Source: G025836975 sp040391135
GTDB lineage: Bacteria > Pseudomonadota > Gammaproteobacteria > Burkholderiales > Burkholderiaceae_B
DNA length: 64,000 nt
Assembly: GCA_040391135.1 (NCBI GenBank)
Contig: JBEBYL010000006.1
Span: 1 to 64,000 of the forward strand
Direction: 5' to 3'
Position numbers and translations under genes: made by a program. A model generated the notes under the pieces. It saw only the letters and a list, made by a program, of their open reading frames with translations. It made no database searches and was not told the origin of the DNA. Below are positions 54,461 to 63,617 of the stretch, one piece after another (within the stretch, counting starts at the first letter, position 1; each line of letters starts with the position of its first letter).

Positions 54461-56740
54461 TTATGTTTCTGTGGACAATGCCAACGCTTCAATGTATTCG
54501 AAATCCAGGGTGTGCAAGGCGGCCTGTAGCTCACTGAAGAAGATCGGGTAAGCGGGGTAGGCTTTGGACATGCGGTGCAACCAATTCTCTATATCGGTCA
54601 ATTGACCGTCCCTGGCGTGAATCGCCAGTTCCACGCGGATGTGCGCCGGCGGAATCGGGTACGTCGCAAATTGCGCAGGATTGGCCAAAGGCTGTTCCGG
54701 GGTAATGATCGGGCTCTTGGCGGGGAGGCGCCGCTGCATGTTATCGCCGCATGCAACGCTAATTTCGAAGCTGAATTGACTGCCCATGCCCGGCGAGCTT
54801 TCCACTAGTAGTTTCCCTCCCATGGCATCGACTATTTGCTGGGCGATGAACAAACCCAGCCCGACCCCGGCCTGTTGCGGCTGTAATTGCGTAAAAGCAT
54901 TGAAAACACGGGATTGCGCCTCTGCGTGCATCCCGATTCCGGTATCGGAGACGGTGAAGCGCAAGGACCAGCGGTCCGCCTGAGGCGCGGCCTCGACAAC
55001 CAGCGAAATGGTTCCATGACGAGTGAATTTTGCAGCATTGGCAAGCAGGTTCAGTAGGACCTGTCGCAAGCGCCTGCCGTCGAGCACAACCATTGCCGGC
55101 AGCGGTGTCCTGACGTCGTACTGGAATCGGTTGTCTTGCTGAGCGCTTAGCGCCAGGGCGAATTGGGTAATATCCTCCATCAGGTCGGCCATTGCGATGG
55201 GCTCCGGGCTTACCTTGAGAGGCTGCAATTCCTGCTTGGTGTATTCCAGCAGGTCATCGATCAGGGTCAATTGATAATTGGCGCTGCGCTCAATGGCCTG
55301 GATGTGCGGCTTCTGGGCGCTTGTCTGGGTGTTGGACAACAACTGCGCGTAGCCGATAATCGTCACCAGCGGCGCCCTGAGATCGTGGCTGACATACCCC
55401 AGCGTCTCGGTTTTCTTCCGATTGTTTTCGTTCGCGTATTGCAACGCCTGGTTCAAGGCGTGGGTTTGCCGGCCCACCTCTGTCTCGAGCCGGTGTTGTT
55501 CCTGCTCCTGCCAGGACGTCAAGGCCTTGCGCGCCGTTTGACGTTGTTTTCCGACATGACTGATCCATGCGGCGATCAAGGTCAGATTGATTGTCAATCC
55601 CACGAGTGTCATTGCAGGGCTACGAGCCATGTCGTCGATCCCCGGCCCCGACGCGTCATGCGTCAGCCAACCGAAGCGATCGGCGGCGAGCATGCCTAGG
55701 CGGATCATGACGAATGTATTGGTCAGCAGCATCAGCCCGCCTGTCGGCACTGCTCTTTTTTTCATGACAATGGACAAGGCAAGCAGGCTGATGCCGGACA
55801 AAAGATTGATGCACACCCCGGCCTGGTTGACGATGTAATGATCCCCCACTGCGGAGGCTAAGGCCGTGGCGCCTTGCAGGGCCGCGATGCCAAGCAGATA
55901 GCGCGGCGCCGGCAGGATGATTTTTTCCTGTCTCGATAAGAAGTAAAACGTAAGGATATAAAGGGCAATGCCGGCATGGCCGAACACATTGGCGCTGCGA
56001 TACGCCCACTCACCCGCTTCGGGCCATAAGTACAGCTTGGCATACCCCCGGTTGATGAACTCATACATCAGCATGTTTGCACACAATAAACCCATGATCG
56101 CCAACGAGAGCTTGCGTGCGAACAAGGCAATTGCCAGGATGCACCAGCTAAGCGCAATCATGGCTCCGAAATAAAGATGATCCCACAGCACGTTCCGCTG
56201 GGTCGCCTCGATGTAGCTGCTTGCCGAGTAAAGCTCGGGGTGCAATCGAAATGATTTATTGCTTTGGCTGCGCGCAAGAATACGGACCTGTTCGCCTGCT
56301 TGCAGGGTAAACGCCAGACTGGGCAGGCGCGACGCTCTAGCCTGTGCGTCTAGGGGAATCCCATCGCCGACAAGACTATGTGTCCAAATTCCGTTTTGTT
56401 CCAGGTAAAAATCGATTCGTCGAATTTTGTTCGACCCCAGGACCAGCCTTTGCGACAGGGGGACCGCGCCATCGTTCCTTATTTTGAATTCCAGCCACCA
56501 TGCCGATCTGGAATAGCCCGATTGCAAATTATGCTGCGTAGCGGATACGAAACTACGTGAAACCGAAGCTGGCAGAGCGAGAATTTGCTTTAAATCCAAT
56601 TCGCCCGAGGGATCTTCAAAGACGAGGGCGTGGCTGCCTAGCTTCAACGGCCAGTTGGTCTTTTGATCGAGATGCACTGTGCTGGCGTTTGCGGACAGGG
56701 CCCAGATGAATACAAAAATGCCGAGTAATCCACCACGCAT
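54461..56740 (-). CDS. Membrane sensor histidine kinase with 7TM-DISM region
   Basis: A 759-residue kinase. After a signal-like helix, an extracytoplasmic domain (about 20-180) precedes some seven transmembrane helices (about 185-395), the 7TMR-DISM layout. Then a coiled-coil region, HisKA with YVSHDLRAPL (phospho-His about residue 452), and HATPase with LLANAAKFT, DTGIGM and GVGLGLFIAQQ. About 95 residues follow the ATPase, ending with SELQAALHTLDFEYIEAL, of unknown role. The frame is open from 56848, but the ATG at 56740 gives the signal-like MRGGLLGIFVFIWAL. It is divergent from the response regulator and probably its partner, near a pilus operon. Confidence 0.88.
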   Translation of the reverse strand: MRGGLLGIFVFIWALSANASTVHLDQKTNWPLKLGSHALVFEDPSGELDLKQILALPASVSRSFVSATQHNLQSGYSRSAWWLEFKIRNDGAVPLSQRLVLGSNKIRRIDFYLEQNGIWTHSLVGDGIPLDAQARASRLPSLAFTLQAGEQVRILARSQSNKSFRLHPELYSASSYIEATQRNVLWDHLYFGAMIALSWCILAIALFARKLSLAIMGLLCANMLMYEFINRGYAKLYLWPEAGEWAYRSANVFGHAGIALYILTFYFLSRQEKIILPAPRYLLGIAALQGATALASAVGDHYIVNQAGVCINLLSGISLLALSIVMKKRAVPTGGLMLLTNTFVMIRLGMLAADRFGWLTHDASGPGIDDMARSPAMTLVGLTINLTLIAAWISHVGKQRQTARKALTSWQEQEQHRLETEVGRQTHALNQALQYANENNRKKTETLGYVSHDLRAPLVTIIGYAQLLSNTQTSAQKPHIQAIERSANYQLTLIDDLLEYTKQELQPLKVSPEPIAMADLMEDITQFALALSAQQDNRFQYDVRTPLPAMVVLDGRRLRQVLLNLLANAAKFTRHGTISLVVEAAPQADRWSLRFTVSDTGIGMHAEAQSRVFNAFTQLQPQQAGVGLGLFIAQQIVDAMGGKLLVESSPGMGSQFSFEISVACGDNMQRRLPAKSPIITPEQPLANPAQFATYPIPPAHIRVELAIHARDGQLTDIENWLHRMSKAYPAYPIFFSELQAALHTLDFEYIEALALSTET

Positions 56741-56938
56741 ATTTATTCTTGTGATATATGTAAAAAATTGATACAAACATACTAAATGATAGAGATCAGA
56801 ATGAAAGTAACATGTTGTGTCAGCGAGCCGAAATCCGGCATTGAGCACCGCTTTTGAGGCTCAGGCAGGATAAACTGTATCTAAATTTAACCCGATATCT
56901 ATCGTAATCGTCATGCACGCTGCTCTTCATTGGACCTG

Positions 56939-57736
56939 ATGTCTTTTTCTCGGACTACTTCCTCGCATGCGCATATTCTCATCGTGGACGATAGTCCCGA
57001 TGAATTGCGTTTGCTGGTTGAACGGTTGCGCGGTTCGGGTTATCGCTTAAGCATTGCTTTCGATGGTGCGCAAGGCTACGACAGGGCGGTGGCAGGCGAA
57101 CCCGATCTGATACTGCTGGACGTGAATATGCCCAGAATGGACGGTTTCGCCATGTGCCGGCGGTTGAAGGCGACGCCTGCAACGGCGGCCATTCCTGTTA
57201 TTTTCCTAAGCTCGGGCAGCAACCTCGACCAGCGTCTCACCGGCTTACATAGCGGTGCCTGCGATTATGTTCTTAAACCTTGTTCACCCGAAGAGGTGCT
57301 GGCGCGCATACGCATTCACCTTTCGTTATCCAGGCCGAACGCGCCTGCCCCGGAAACGACAGCCGCTGGCAGGTCCGATGGCGATCAGGTGCTAGTAGGC
57401 GCGGCCAAACGCTATTTGCAGGACCATCTTGCGGCGTCTCCTTCGCTGGAAAGCTTGGCTCATTTGCTGGGAACCCATGAAAAGCGTCTGTCGCAAGCAT
57501 TTCGCCGGTGCGCAGGGATGACCGTGTTCGAGTATTTGCGCCAAGAGCGCATGAGCGCCGCACAACGCTTGTTGACGGAAACCTCATTAAGCGTCGTGGC
57601 CATATCCGACGAAATGGGTTTCTCCAGCCCTGCCAATTTTTCGACGGCATTTCACAAGCACAGCGGAATGCCGCCTTCCGTGTTTCGGCAAACAGCGCTT
57701 TCAAGATGCACGGCGCCTATACAAGACGATTCATAG
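56939..57736 (+). CDS. Response regulator with AraC-type DNA-binding domain
   Basis: A 265-residue regulator with a REC domain (HILIVDDSPDE, phospho-Asp61 in LILLDVNMPRMDGF, Lys113 in YVLKPCSPEE) followed by two AraC-type helix-turn-helix motifs: SLESLAHLLGTHEKRLSQAF and SVVAISDEMGFSSPANFSTAF, ending FHKHSGMPPSVFRQ. The ATG at 56939 is chosen over TTG at 56930; a poor RBS precedes it. It is divergent from the sensor kinase with 198 AT-rich bases between. REC-AraC fusions are common in Firmicutes and less usual in this setting. The adjacent pilus operon is the obvious target, not shown. Confidence 0.87.
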   Translation: MSFSRTTSSHAHILIVDDSPDELRLLVERLRGSGYRLSIAFDGAQGYDRAVAGEPDLILLDVNMPRMDGFAMCRRLKATPATAAIPVIFLSSGSNLDQRLTGLHSGACDYVLKPCSPEEVLARIRIHLSLSRPNAPAPETTAAGRSDGDQVLVGAAKRYLQDHLAASPSLESLAHLLGTHEKRLSQAFRRCAGMTVFEYLRQERMSAAQRLLTETSLSVVAISDEMGFSSPANFSTAFHKHSGMPPSVFRQTALSRCTAPIQDDS

Positions 57737-57765
57737 CCGATTTTCCAGTTGCCGCGTAGGCTGTT

Positions 57766-57820
57766 GGCCAAATGTAAAACCCGCCGGACCGTATTAGTCC
57801 GGCGGGTTTTGCATTTGGCC
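57766..57820 (+). terminator. Strong hairpin/terminator after the response regulator
   Basis: Two 24-base arms (57766-57789 and 57797-57820) pair with a single G-T wobble around a seven-base loop. The core is ACCCGCCGGAC/GTCCGGCGGGT followed by TTTTGC. It isolates the regulator from the pilus operon. Confidence 0.85.
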
Positions 57821-57946
57821 GCTTCAGAAAAAGGTTTTTCCCCTTAATCAAACGTGGCGTGTCTTGCAATGCGTAGACTACCGCCAAACACACAAACGCT
57901 GGCTTTAATTTTCAACGCCGTGTAGTCAATTTTTTAGGATAGACAA

Positions 57947-58456
57947 ATGAAACAGCTCTTACGGCTTTTAACGATCGCGGCATTAGGAGTTTTGGGTGGG
58001 ACGCAGAGCGCGTGGGCCGCCACAGCAACCAATACGTTCGACGTAACGATCACGGTGCAGCCATCTTGTGCTTTCACCGCCCCAAGCACGATAAGCGCCC
58101 TGGATTTCGGCTCGGCCGTGGCCAGCACGGCCACCAACGGCGCAACAACCGCGACGGGTTCGACCACGTTCAACATGCAATGCACGATAGGCACCGCGCC
58201 TGTCATATCGCTTTCAAGCGCCAACGGTTGGAAAATGGTCGGCATAGACTCCACTCCCTACGACAATACGGCCGCCACCATCGCGTATACCCTGTCGTCG
58301 GATTCAGCTGGATCTACCGCCTGGAATACCACGACGACCGTAACCGCCTTGAGCGACGGGTCCGATCAAACATTTACCGTTTATGGCGCGGTTGCCGATA
58401 CGGGCAAGACCGTGGGAAATTTTAAAGATACCGTAACGGTAACGCTGACCTACTGA
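57947..58456 (+). CDS. Spore coat U domain pilin subunit (CsuA/B-like)
   Basis: A 169-residue secreted protein with a signal peptide (ALGVLGGTQSAWA), then a single SCPU beta-sandwich: FDVTITVQPSCAFTAP with the conserved Cys, ISALDFG, TTFNMQCTIG, and the C-terminal donor strand area GNFKDTVTVTLTY. This is the main subunit type of archaic (sigma, Csu-like) chaperone-usher pili. AGGATAGACAA precedes the ATG. First gene of the four-gene pilus operon. Confidence 0.88.
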   Translation: MKQLLRLLTIAALGVLGGTQSAWAATATNTFDVTITVQPSCAFTAPSTISALDFGSAVASTATNGATTATGSTTFNMQCTIGTAPVISLSSANGWKMVGIDSTPYDNTAATIAYTLSSDSAGSTAWNTTTTVTALSDGSDQTFTVYGAVADTGKTVGNFKDTVTVTLTY

Positions 58457-58487
58457 TGGAACGAATCGGTAAGGCCGGGGCAGCGTT

Positions 58488-59228
58488 ATGGTGTTGAGGG
58501 GTATCACGCGATATGCGGGTTGTGTCGTACTGGGAAGCGTGTTCTTGTGTTCCGCGGTGTTCGCAAGCAGCTTGCAGGTTTCACCGGTTTTACTGAATCT
58601 GCAAGCGCGGCAGGCAGCGGACGGCTTGTGGCTGTCCAATTCCGGAAGTACGCCGTTGCAGGCGCAAGTGCGCGTCTTTCGCTGGACCCAGGACGGCGGC
58701 GATGACGCATTGAGTCCCACGACAGATATGGTGGCCAGCCCACCCATGATCTCCATCGATCCAGGGCAGCGTCAACTGATTCGCGTCATCCGGATTAACA
58801 ATGGTTTGGCTCCCTCCGCTGTCGAGCAGAGTTTTCGTGTTGTGGTCGACGAAATTCCGGCGGCCGCCGGAACTCCCGGGGTGCAGTTTGCCCTGCGCTA
58901 TTCCATCCCTGTTTTTTTATCGGGCCTCATCAAGACGACTGGCGCCGTCCTTGATTGGCGCGTTCGGCAACAAGGGGGGGATGTTCTGCTGCAGATTGAG
59001 AACACCGGCAGCGGGCACGCACAAATATCCGACATCAGTTTTACGCCGAATCACGGCAAAACCATTGTTTTGAGCAAGGGATTGTATGGCTACGTATTAG
59101 CCAAAAATGTGCGCGACTGGAAATTGAAACAAAATGGCCAAGTATTCCTGGGCGGCGGTGTACTTAGCGCGAAAATCAATCAGAAAGCCATCCGTGTTTC
59201 CTTGCCGCCCGCATCCCGGGCTAATTAG
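58488..59228 (+). CDS. Periplasmic pilus chaperone (PapD-like)
   Basis: A 246-residue chaperone with signal peptide (SVFLCSAVFASS) and two immunoglobulin-like domains; the PapD motif region reads VSPVLLNLQARQAADGLWLSN and ISIDPGQRQLIRVIRINN, and the G1 donor strand lies before the usual FALRYSIPVF. It belongs to the FGL/archaic class by its Csu-type companions. The 3' end overlaps the usher frame by up to 95 bases. Confidence 0.87.
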   Translation: MVLRGITRYAGCVVLGSVFLCSAVFASSLQVSPVLLNLQARQAADGLWLSNSGSTPLQAQVRVFRWTQDGGDDALSPTTDMVASPPMISIDPGQRQLIRVIRINNGLAPSAVEQSFRVVVDEIPAAAGTPGVQFALRYSIPVFLSGLIKTTGAVLDWRVRQQGGDVLLQIENTGSGHAQISDISFTPNHGKTIVLSKGLYGYVLAKNVRDWKLKQNGQVFLGGGVLSAKINQKAIRVSLPPASRAN

Positions 59229-61560
59229 GCTCGTTGGAGTTCTGGCTTTTTCAACAGGAGTGGCCTCGGCAACGTACGCCGCGATGACAATACCGCCGAC
59301 TGTCATGGCGTCGGCGCATAGCACCGCGCCTGCGCAACTTTATCTTCAGGTATCCATCAACGGCAATCGCGTGCCCGAACTACAACCTTTTACGCAGCGG
59401 GCAGACGGCTTATGGGCGAGTCCCGACGTTTTGCATGCGATAGGTTTCAGGAATGCCGGCGAGGGTCGGGCTTTGACACGACTTGCTTCGATCGCGGACA
59501 CGCGCGTTGAGTATGATGCGGGCCATCAGACGGTGGCCATAACGGCGCCCTTGTCCAGCCTTGATCTGAGTCCCACGATCCTGACCGCGGCGGGATTGGC
59601 GAGGCCGCCAATAAGCGTGGGCGCGGGCATGTTGCTGAACTATGACTTGTACAGCACTTATGATCCCAGGGGCGCTACAACCCTTAGTTCGGCCACAGAG
59701 CTTCGCGCGTTCAGTTCGCTGGGCATGCTAAGCAATACCATGCTGTCGACGTTCGGCATGAATTCGAACGCCGCATTCGGCGCGACTGGACGCACACGAA
59801 ATGTACGTCTGGATACGATGTGGACCCGTTCCTGGCCGGATAAGGAAATCAGCCTGATGATGGGCGACACCACGACAAGTTATCTGTCGTGGACACGGGC
59901 TACTCGCATAGGCGGTATCCGGCTTGGCCGCAATTTTGCCTTGCAGCCCTATAAAACGACTTCGCCCTTGCCGGCGTTCATGGGCAGCGCAACGTTGCCC
60001 TCGTCGGTGGATCTGTATATCGATGGGATCAAACGTTATAACGGAAACCTTCCCGCAGGGCCTTTTCAACTCGACGGCATACCAACGGTCAGCGGCCTGG
60101 GGAATGCGCAAGTCGTTCTTACCGATGCGCTGGGTCGTCGTACGCAAATCAATATTCCTTTTTATGCCAGCTCCAGGCTGTTGGCGAAAGGCCTTAGCGA
60201 TTGGTCGATTGAAGCCGGGTATGTGCGTAAGGACTATGGATTGTCATCGTTCTCATATGCCGCCGACCCCGTCTACAGCGGCACCCTGCGCTATGGAGTC
60301 AGCAATAGCCTGACCGTGGAGACGCATGCCGAAAGCGCCTCAGGCGCCGGGGCGGCGGGCGTGGGCGCCGTCGCCACCCTGGGTGCGGCTGGGCAGGTGT
60401 CTGGGTCGTATGCACTCAGCCAAAGCGGCAGCCTGCGCGGCTCTCAATATGGCCTGGGCTATCAATGGCAGAATCGTAATTTTAATTTCGGAATGAATAC
60501 GATTCGCTCCGATTCGGCATACCGCGACGTTGCCTCGGCCAATGGTTCCTTGCCTCCGGCCCGGATCAGCGAGAGTGCGTTCGCCGGCGTAAACCTGAGA
60601 CAGCTCGGCACACTCAATCTAAGCTATGTTCGTACACGTTATGGGAGCGATCAATCCAATCGATACGCCGGCGTCTATTGGAGCAAATCGCTGGGCAATC
60701 GGGCAACGCTAAGCGCAAGCTACAACCGCAATCTGAATGTTCCGCACGATCAAACCGTATTTATCGGACTGAGTATCTTCCTGGACCACAATCTGAGCGT
60801 AAGCGGTTCCGTTCAACATGCTAATCACGAAACCGGTTATGGGGTGACGGCACGCCAGACGGCATCCGGCAACACAGGATGGAGTTGGTCGGCGCAAAGC
60901 CAACAATCGCCTGGCGGTAAATACGGTTATGCCGAAGCTGATTATCGCGGTCAATACGGTGAGTATCGGGCTGGCGTCATTACGTCGAATGCTCACAGTT
61001 CAGCTTATGCCGGGGCTTCGGGCTCCGTGGTCCTGATGGGAGGGGGCGTCTTCGCCGGCCGCAAGATATATGACGGCTTCGCCGTTGTGTCGACGGATCA
61101 TATTCCCGATGTGCCCGTCAAGCTTCAAAACAACCCGATGGGCAAGACCGATTCGAACGGGATGTTGATGATTTCGCCTTTGAATGCTTATCAGAAAAAT
61201 CTTATTGCCATCGATCCTATGGACCTTCCCATGAACATGAAAATAGATCGTGTCGATGCCGAGGTGGCTACGCAGGCGGGCTCGGGCGCCCTGGTGACGT
61301 TCAAGATTCATCCTGTGCGCGCGGCCACCGTGATTTTGCACGATCGTGCCGGACAGCCTTTGCCGGTAGGGATGACCGTGCGGCTCAACGGCGGCGCGTC
61401 TTCCGGGCTGATCGGCTATGACGGCATGACTTATCTTGAGGGCTTGCAGGATCACAATTCTCTCCAGGCCGATGTGTCGGGGAAAATCTGTTCCGCCGTC
61501 TTCGATTATCGGCGCCCCGCCAACATCGCAGCGCCAGTAGGCCCTTTACGTTGTGAGTAA
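59134..61560 (+). CDS. Outer-membrane pilus usher protein
   Basis: An 808-residue usher. It has an N-terminal domain (LYLQVSINGNRVPELQPF), a 24-strand barrel with VDLYIDGIKRYNGNLPAGPFQL as the plug region, and C-terminal domains ending RRPANIAAPVGPLRCE. The start is unclear: ATG 59134 overlaps the chaperone by 95 bases and would give a very long N-region before the hydrophobic VGVLAFSTGVASATYA; no ATG or GTG stands closer. Either translation begins inside the chaperone gene, or a rare start is used. Exports and anchors the pilus. Confidence 0.87.
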   Translation: MAKYSWAAVYLARKSIRKPSVFPCRPHPGLIRLVGVLAFSTGVASATYAAMTIPPTVMASAHSTAPAQLYLQVSINGNRVPELQPFTQRADGLWASPDVLHAIGFRNAGEGRALTRLASIADTRVEYDAGHQTVAITAPLSSLDLSPTILTAAGLARPPISVGAGMLLNYDLYSTYDPRGATTLSSATELRAFSSLGMLSNTMLSTFGMNSNAAFGATGRTRNVRLDTMWTRSWPDKEISLMMGDTTTSYLSWTRATRIGGIRLGRNFALQPYKTTSPLPAFMGSATLPSSVDLYIDGIKRYNGNLPAGPFQLDGIPTVSGLGNAQVVLTDALGRRTQINIPFYASSRLLAKGLSDWSIEAGYVRKDYGLSSFSYAADPVYSGTLRYGVSNSLTVETHAESASGAGAAGVGAVATLGAAGQVSGSYALSQSGSLRGSQYGLGYQWQNRNFNFGMNTIRSDSAYRDVASANGSLPPARISESAFAGVNLRQLGTLNLSYVRTRYGSDQSNRYAGVYWSKSLGNRATLSASYNRNLNVPHDQTVFIGLSIFLDHNLSVSGSVQHANHETGYGVTARQTASGNTGWSWSAQSQQSPGGKYGYAEADYRGQYGEYRAGVITSNAHSSAYAGASGSVVLMGGGVFAGRKIYDGFAVVSTDHIPDVPVKLQNNPMGKTDSNGMLMISPLNAYQKNLIAIDPMDLPMNMKIDRVDAEVATQAGSGALVTFKIHPVRAATVILHDRAGQPLPVGMTVRLNGGASSGLIGYDGMTYLEGLQDHNSLQADVSGKICSAVFDYRRPANIAAPVGPLRCE

Positions 61561-61563
61561 ACC

Positions 61564-62544
61564 ATGAAAAAACCTGTTTCCCTATTGCGGTTCTACCTGA
61601 TGGCCGCATGGCTGGCTTTTGGCTATTGTGCCCCGGCGCCCGCAGCGGCGTTGAGCTGCCATGGGTACGCCGCTGAAAACATAAATTTCGGCAACATCAA
61701 TTTGCTCGATAGCACTCCCGTAAACAGGATCGCGCAGATAAGTTACGGCTGCGATAACGGGGATCAGCCGACCGAGGTTCTGTTATGCATCAGTGCGGGG
61801 CCCAGCCCTGTTTCATTAAGCTACGATCCGCGGTATATGCAGTTGGTGGACACATCTCAGAGCGGCAGCCTGGCCTACAATTTATACCAGGATGCCGCTG
61901 CAACGACCATCCTTGGCAGCGCAGGCGGGGCAGCGGCGCCGCTGGCTTTTATAACGACCATCGTCCCTTATTACGACGAAGGGAGTATTACGATATACGG
62001 CCGGGTTGCACCCTTCGGCCAGGCTGGTTCGCCGAATGGTTATTATGGGGCTGCGTTGCCTCTTAAACTGAGTTATATGGCCAACGAGACAGGCGCCAAT
62101 TGCAGTAGCCCGAAACTGGTTCTCGGGCAAACATGGTCCTTGCAAGTCGAAACTTTTGTGACGAGTCAGTGCCATATAAATCAGACATCCACCCTGAATT
62201 TCGGAACAGTGCCCGGTCTGTTGACCGACAATGTCGACGGCGCATCGGCCATAAGCCTTACATGCACCAATGCGCTTCCGTACTATGTCGGTTTGGATAA
62301 TGGACAGCACGCCGACGGCGCGATACGGCGCATGCAAGGACCCAATGGATATATTCAGTATGAACTATATCGGGATTCGCAGCGCACTCAAAGATGGGGC
62401 AATGCCGGGGATAATACCGACAAGGCGCCCGGCACCGGCACGGGAAGCAGCCAGGCTTTTACTGTCTATGGCCGGGTCATGCCTCAAACGTTTACCAGCA
62501 GCGGGACCTTCTCCGACACCATTGTGGTGACGGTCACTTATTGA
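61564..62544 (+). CDS. Two-domain spore coat U protein (tip adhesin, CsuE-like)
   Basis: A 326-residue protein with signal peptide (GYCAPAPAAA), and two SCPU domains. The first (residues about 28-180) has LSCHGYAAENINFGNINLLD and ISYGCDNG; the second (about 190-326) has ETFVTSQCHINQTSTLNFG and ISLTCTNALPYYVGLDNGQ and ends SGTFSDTIVVTVTY. In Csu pili a two-domain subunit is the tip adhesin; position after the usher fits. It starts three bases after the usher stop. Surface attachment is the inferred role. Confidence 0.83.
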   Translation: MKKPVSLLRFYLMAAWLAFGYCAPAPAAALSCHGYAAENINFGNINLLDSTPVNRIAQISYGCDNGDQPTEVLLCISAGPSPVSLSYDPRYMQLVDTSQSGSLAYNLYQDAAATTILGSAGGAAAPLAFITTIVPYYDEGSITIYGRVAPFGQAGSPNGYYGAALPLKLSYMANETGANCSSPKLVLGQTWSLQVETFVTSQCHINQTSTLNFGTVPGLLTDNVDGASAISLTCTNALPYYVGLDNGQHADGAIRRMQGPNGYIQYELYRDSQRTQRWGNAGDNTDKAPGTGTGSSQAFTVYGRVMPQTFTSSGTFSDTIVVTVTY

Positions 62545-62763
62545 ATTCAATCCATATACGGATGCTTCGACCACAGGCCGGCGTTTGAAGCGGCGGAGCC
62601 GCCAATAGTACTGTTCTGAAATCAGGCGGACTTGCGCTTCCAGCAACTGATTCATGGCCCAGTCGATTTCAGTAAGCTTCTGAAACCAAGCGTGGCGGAA
62701 GCGATTTGGTTTGCGTTCTAGAATAAAAGCTGACTTGATGCCCAAGCACTCAAGGAGGATGGC

Positions 62764-63288
62764 ATGGATACAGCAACGCAAGGCTTGGCAAAGGAAGACG
62801 TCCGTAAGTATTTGCACAGAATCTGCGAAGAAGCCAAGGATTTGATGCAAGCCTACGATCCGCAACTGGTGCTGGATTGGACAAAAACCAATTTAGCCGA
62901 AGGGGCCGCCTTCCAGGCAGATATCCGCATTCAGAAAGACGGTGCCCATACGGGTAGCGTGGCCATGACGCTCGAGAAGGATGACATACTGCAATTGGGT
63001 GGACTCTTTGGCGCACTTGCGGGCAAGAATGGTATTGCGGATTATTCGCTTGATGTAAAAATCAAGGATGTCATTTCGCATGGGGCAGATGCCGCAACAG
63101 TGAAAGCGACATGGCATGAACACATCGTGTTCCAAACACCCTCTGGGGTAGACCAGGACAAGGAAGGCCGCCGCATTACTGCCGACATGGAAGCCGACTG
63201 CTGCCATTTGCTGTTACGCGAGGACGGCCGCCTTAGCATAGGTTTGACGCTTTGTTCGGGCGAGGCCCGGCTGCTGAGTTCGGATTAG
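62764..63288 (+). CDS. Unrecognised 174-residue protein
   Basis: I do not recognise it. The protein has no signal peptide or membrane segment, begins with a helix-rich part (residues 1-50, DVRKYLHRICEEAKDLMQAY), then alternating strands that could be an NTF2-like cone fold (ADIRIQKDG, GSVAMTLEKDD, YSLDVKIKDV). AAGGAGG lies seven bases before the ATG, so it is likely expressed. It stands alone between the pilus operon and a facing small gene. Confidence 0.7.
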   Translation: MDTATQGLAKEDVRKYLHRICEEAKDLMQAYDPQLVLDWTKTNLAEGAAFQADIRIQKDGAHTGSVAMTLEKDDILQLGGLFGALAGKNGIADYSLDVKIKDVISHGADAATVKATWHEHIVFQTPSGVDQDKEGRRITADMEADCCHLLLREDGRLSIGLTLCSGEARLLSSD

Positions 63289-63311
63289 CATAAGCGCCGC
63301 TGCGACGGGTT

Positions 63312-63494
63312 TCAGGACAGCAGCCTGAATACATGCGCGGGTTCCGTTTCCGGAGGCAGCCGCTCCGTATGGCGATGCAGCAGTTCCCGTTGCCGAAGAA
63401 ACGCCCGCTGCAGGAACGGTATGTCCTCTTGCGGAACGGCAATGCCCAATTGCTCCAGCTTGGCTTGGACATTTTCATTTGACTGGGACGCCAT
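63312..63494 (-). CDS. Small unrecognised protein, AtzG-like tail
   Basis: A 60-residue soluble protein (MASQSNENVQAKLEQLGIAV...). The C-terminal ETEPAHVFRLLS resembles AtzG/DUF4089-type small subunits, which end EAEPAPVFRP, but the match is short. AGGAG lies just before the ATG at 63494; the frame from 63524 is not preferred. No amidase gene, the usual AtzG partner, is next to it. It could instead be a free regulatory peptide. Low certainty. Confidence 0.45.
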   Translation of the reverse strand: MASQSNENVQAKLEQLGIAVPQEDIPFLQRAFLRQRELLHRHTERLPPETEPAHVFRLLS

Positions 63495-63617
63495 GGCTTG
63501 GTCTCCTGAATCCTTCCTGATCAAGCTTTGCCGGTATCGACGTCGCGCTTGATCGGGAAGTGGATTGATGCTTAGCGGCCGCGCGGCAAACCGGGACGTC
63601 CGCCACGCGGCATTTGA

